NCBI GenBank assembly: GCA_905215855.1
Contig: CAJMRT010000007.1
Location: 1-63,051, forward strand
Source of the DNA: an uncultured bacterium
GTDB taxonomy: Bacteria; Bacillota; Clostridia; Oscillospirales; Acutalibacteraceae
Reading direction: 5' to 3'
DNA: 63,051 bases
Shown here: piece by piece, positions 60,236 through 63,051 of the stretch
How positions within the stretch are numbered: the stretch's first letter is position 1
Layout: each line of letters begins with the position of its first letter
Made by a program: the position numbers and the translations under genes
Notes under the pieces: model-generated
What the model saw: the letters and a program-made list of their open reading frames with translations, nothing else
Databases searched by the model: none
What the model was told of the DNA's origin: nothing

Positions 60236-61771
60236 ATGCCAAACTGGCTTAATGACGCTGTTTTCTATGAAATTTATCCGCAGAGCTTTTGCGACACCAA
60301 CGGTGACGGAATCGGTGACATCGAGGGTATCATCAGCAAGCTTGATTATGTAAAAAGCCTCGGCTGCAACGCAATCTGGCTCAACCCGATTTACGATTCG
60401 CCGTTTATGGATGCAGGCTATGATGTTCGCAACTACAAGAAGGTTGCAGAGCGTTACGGCACAAATGATGACCTTGTTCGTCTTTTTGACGAGGCTCACA
60501 AAAAGGGAATCAAGATTCTGCTTGACCTTGTTCCGGGTCACACATCAGACCAGCACGAATGGTTCTTGGAGGCTAAAAAAGCCGCAAAGAGCGAATATTC
60601 AAACCGTTACATCTTTACAAAGAGCGTATGGGACGCACCGCCGCAGTACCGTATGATGTGCGGACTTTGCGAGCGTGACGGCAACTATATGGTAAACTAC
60701 TTCAGCTCACAGCCTGCGCTTAACTACGGTTTTCACGAAATCACACATCCCGAATGGCAGTTGCCGTGTGATCATCCCGACTGTCTTGCAACAGCAGAAG
60801 CTATGAAGGATGTTATGCGTTTTTGGCTTGACAAGGGTGCTGACGGTTTCAGAGTTGACATGGCTGACTCACTTGTTAAGAACGATGACGATAAAATTGC
60901 AACGGCAAAAATCTGGCGTGGTGTGCGTGATATGCTCGACACAGAATATCCGAATGCCGCAATGGTTGCAGAGTGGTGCAATCCCGAAAGAGCAATCAAC
61001 AACGCAGGTTTCCACATGGACTTTTATCTTGACCACTACGGCAACGGCTACAGCAGACTTTTCCGCTACGGTGAATTCGGCGATCAGGCTGTTTTCAATC
61101 CGAACGGCAAGGGTGATATCAAAGCATTTGCAGACGAGTATCTTCCTAACTACGAAAAGACAAAGGACAACGGCTACATCAGCTTTATGACAAACAACCA
61201 CGATATGCCGAGAGTTACGGCATATCTTGACAAAGAGGCTATCAAGCTTGTGAATGCATTCATTTTCACAATGCCGGGTGTTCCGTTCCTCTACTACGGT
61301 GATGAAATCGGTATGAGATACCAGAAAGGCATCGTAAGCAAGGAGGGCGGTTACTCAAGGACAGGCTCCCGTACTCCTATGCAGTGGAACAGCGGTAAGA
61401 ACCTCGGTTTCTCAACAAGTGACGAGCCGTATCTTGCAGTTGATAAGAGTGCCGACGCTCCGACTGTTGAGAATCAGAAGGACGATCCCGACAGCATCTA
61501 CAAGGTTGTAACTGACATCATTGCACTTCGTCACAAGTACGATGACCTTAAAGGCAACGGTGAGCTTGAATTTATGTATGAAGAAGGCAAAATTCCGTTT
61601 GCATACAAGAGAGGCAACCTCGTTATGTACTTCAACCCCCTCGGTGAAAGTGCAGTAATGAACGCAAAATATACAGGCAAAACAGTATATGCCCTCGGCA
61701 ACGCTGAATTTGCAGACGGCAAAGTAACAATGTCGCCGCAGAGTTTTGCTCTCGTTGAAATTGACGGCTGA
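60236..61771 (+). CDS. GH13 alpha-glucosidase/alpha-amylase family enzyme, cytosolic
   Basis: Alpha-glucan hydrolase or transglucosidase. The GH13 regions are complete: DAVFYEIYPQSFCDTNGDGIGD, DLVPGHTSDQH, GFRVDMAD with the nucleophile Asp, AEWCNP with the acid Glu, and TNNHDM with the third Asp. The N-terminus and the DVRNYKKVAERYGT block match the oligo-1,6-glucosidase/alpha-glucosidase subfamilies. No signal peptide, so it acts on imported oligosaccharides. Length 511 aa. Monocistronic, with its own terminator. Confidence 0.92.
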   Translation: MPNWLNDAVFYEIYPQSFCDTNGDGIGDIEGIISKLDYVKSLGCNAIWLNPIYDSPFMDAGYDVRNYKKVAERYGTNDDLVRLFDEAHKKGIKILLDLVPGHTSDQHEWFLEAKKAAKSEYSNRYIFTKSVWDAPPQYRMMCGLCERDGNYMVNYFSSQPALNYGFHEITHPEWQLPCDHPDCLATAEAMKDVMRFWLDKGADGFRVDMADSLVKNDDDKIATAKIWRGVRDMLDTEYPNAAMVAEWCNPERAINNAGFHMDFYLDHYGNGYSRLFRYGEFGDQAVFNPNGKGDIKAFADEYLPNYEKTKDNGYISFMTNNHDMPRVTAYLDKEAIKLVNAFIFTMPGVPFLYYGDEIGMRYQKGIVSKEGGYSRTGSRTPMQWNSGKNLGFSTSDEPYLAVDKSADAPTVENQKDDPDSIYKVVTDIIALRHKYDDLKGNGELEFMYEEGKIPFAYKRGNLVMYFNPLGESAVMNAKYTGKTVYALGNAEFADGKVTMSPQSFALVEIDG

Positions 61772-61800
61772 TTAAATATAATTTTATAGTTTAAGCATAA

Positions 61801-61838
61801 AAACACCCTTTCGGAATTTACCGAAAGGGTGTTTTAAG
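61801..61838. terminator. Terminator between the GH13 gene and the zinc-ribbon gene
   Basis: Fourteen-pair stem AAACACCCTTTCGG with a six-base loop, T-rich on both sides, so it can serve both converging genes. Confidence 0.85.
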
Positions 61839-61848
61839 TTGAATTTTA

Positions 61849-62343
61849 TTATAATTGACTTCCGCATTTAACACAAAAACTGCTGTCGGTTTCATTTTCT
61901 TCGCCGCAGTTTGGGCAGATTTTTTTCATTTGCGAAACCTGCGTTGTTGATTTTAGATTATATCCGCAGGTTTTGCAAAATATATCATTCTGACCTATCG
62001 TATTTTTGCAGTTTGGGCAATACAGGTTGACGCTTTCTCCGACATTATTATATGAAACTGGCATATTCGGAAAAACCATAACATTATTTTTTGGCTTTAT
62101 GCACACCATAACAATGCCTGCAATAACCATTACCACCGCAAGAGCCATAAATATGTAACACGGTATTGAATTTGTCGCATTTGTTCTTGCCTGATAGTCC
62201 TGCATAAACCCCTCAGCCCAATGAGTTCTTGTGGACTGCACATCATAAAGCTGAACAGCCGATACAATAAATGTTATCACTCCTGCCACAATCAAAATAG
62301 CGCCTATCACTTTTAATGCAGAATTTCTTTTTGTTTTTCCCAT
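61849..62343 (-). CDS. Membrane protein with two C-terminal zinc ribbons
   Basis: Two membrane helices (about 11-32 and 58-80) are followed by two zinc ribbons, CPNC-x-CKTC and CPNC-x-CVKC, in the last 65 residues. The frame opens at a GTG nine bases upstream, but the ATG is spaced correctly from GAGGTG. Directly follows the WG-repeat gene (gap ~10 bases), so they are likely one transcript. Similar in design to the protein at 5962, which has one ribbon. Function unknown. Confidence 0.8.
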   Translation of the reverse strand: MGKTKRNSALKVIGAILIVAGVITFIVSAVQLYDVQSTRTHWAEGFMQDYQARTNATNSIPCYIFMALAVVMVIAGIVMVCIKPKNNVMVFPNMPVSYNNVGESVNLYCPNCKNTIGQNDIFCKTCGYNLKSTTQVSQMKKICPNCGEENETDSSFCVKCGSQL

Positions 62344-62353
62344 ATATTTCACC

Positions 62354-63051
62354 TCATTCTGCTGCTACTTTGTAAACAGCGTATCCTCTATCATTATGCT
62401 GTCTGAAAAATCCGTTTCCAAATGCTTCAATTTCAGAATCGCTGTCACTTGTATAGATTACAGTTCCGTTTAAATCGACTATTTCACTTTTTACAACATC
62501 TTCATCTGAGTAATAAGTGATTGTAAACAATCCCTTTTCATCAACGGGATAGACTTTAAATCCCATATCTTGTTCTATTGTTTTAGAATATATAACTTTT
62601 CCGTTAATATCTATCAAATTAGTACCTTTTTCGTCATATGTGATACAATATCCATTATAAAAACCACCCATACGCGAACTACCTCCGGCAGCTTTTTCCG
62701 TAATCAAATTGCTATCTAAATCATAAATTATACTATCCAACGATTTTATTGTTTTTATGTATGTTTTATCCTGATACAAGCATATTACCCTGCCGTTCTC
62801 AAGATTACTTTCTGTCATCTCAACATTAATGTCTGATGTATTGCCATTTTTATCAATTAAAACTACTTTATCGTTTTCATCTACTGCGACTGTATATTTA
62901 TTGATATTTTTTTCAAAACTTATCAATTCTTGAAAATTGCCCCACTCACGGCTACCGCTTCCTTCTACACCTGTAAACGGCAGTATCTTTTTGTACTTGA
63001 TATCCGCAACAACTTTGTTATTAAAATCAATAAGTCCAAACCTATCATTTT
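62354..63051 (-). CDS. WG-repeat protein, partial (runs off the right edge)
   Basis: The frame is open from the stop at 62354 to the end of the window, so the protein starts outside. The TTG at 62926 is not the real start: in-frame sequence upstream of it reads NDRFGLIDFNNKVVADIKYK, which is a WG/KWG-type repeat. At least four such repeats with the GLIDxxGKVV-like pattern are visible. WG-repeat proteins of Clostridia are often secreted or lipid-anchored, but the N-terminus is not in the window. Confidence 0.85.
   Translation of the reverse strand, partial: NDRFGLIDFNNKVVADIKYKKILPFTGVEGSGSREWGNFQELISFEKNINKYTVAVDENDKVVLIDKNGNTSDINVEMTESNLENGRVICLYQDKTYIKTIKSLDSIIYDLDSNLITEKAAGGSSRMGGFYNGYCITYDEKGTNLIDINGKVIYSKTIEQDMGFKVYPVDEKGLFTITYYSDEDVVKSEIVDLNGTVIYTSDSDSEIEAFGNGFFRQHNDRGYAVYKVAAE

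Overview
The window reads as chromosomal DNA of a low-to-moderate GC Gram-positive Firmicute, most likely a gut Clostridia of the Ruminococcaceae/Oscillospiraceae type. This is inferred from the protein families: lipoproteins with Firmicute lipoboxes, a T-box before alaS, ThyX, YitT, AGCS and LuxS, FN3/Ig-like/leucine-rich surface proteins, and frequent TTG/GTG starts behind strong GGAGG sites. I see no rRNA, no CRISPR array, no transposase and no phage genes. One tRNA, tRNA-Pro(GGG), is present.

Layout. 0-16.5 kb is mostly plus strand: an L,D-transpeptidase and a GH25 lysozyme lipoprotein with luxS, an M23 peptidase behind a WalR-like box, a divergent ribbon-helix-helix (RHH)/zinc-ribbon region, trmL, the glycolytic run pgk-tpiA-gpmI, a NUDIX hydrolase, and a heterodimeric ABC exporter. 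16.6-30.6 kb is minus strand: YitT and a CDF metal transporter, a divergent EF-G paralogue, ilvD, an HD hydrolase, an AGCS symporter, a DMT/HAD pair, trxA-trxB, nfo, the tRNA, and a wall-type surface protein that may bind starch. 30.7-40.9 kb holds alaS with its T-box, then a tight eight-gene operon (thyX, tmk, a DUF2156 protein, a GNAT protein, a DJ-1 protein, 5-formyl-THF cyclo-ligase, mltG, U32/TrhP-like) that links thymidylate and folate chemistry to a septal/peptidoglycan and tRNA-modification pair.

40.9-43.4 kb holds a secreted leucine-rich/FN3 protein and a divergent XRE regulator. 44.2-54.6 kb is a metabolic block: a DAACS transporter and a polyol or rare-sugar catabolic cluster (Zn-dehydrogenase, AlsE-type epimerase, MFS porter, second Zn-dehydrogenase, class II aldolase, PfkB kinase, aldo-keto reductase, DeoR regulator). 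55.3-63 kb holds valS, small lipoproteins, an RHH/SLOG divergent pair with clear operator-like repeats, a MecA-like adaptor, a GH13 glucosidase, a zinc-ribbon membrane protein and a WG-repeat protein that runs off the right edge.

The most unusual feature is a family of at least 16 short palindromes scattered through intergenic DNA. They have 6-12 bp arms, a three-base loop and a conserved GTAG/CTAC edge. Arm sequences differ from copy to copy but stay complementary, so structure is conserved rather than sequence. Pairs of them form larger composite units of about 100 bp. These units sit beside terminators, bracket the ABC exporter, and flank the polyol block in direct orientation.
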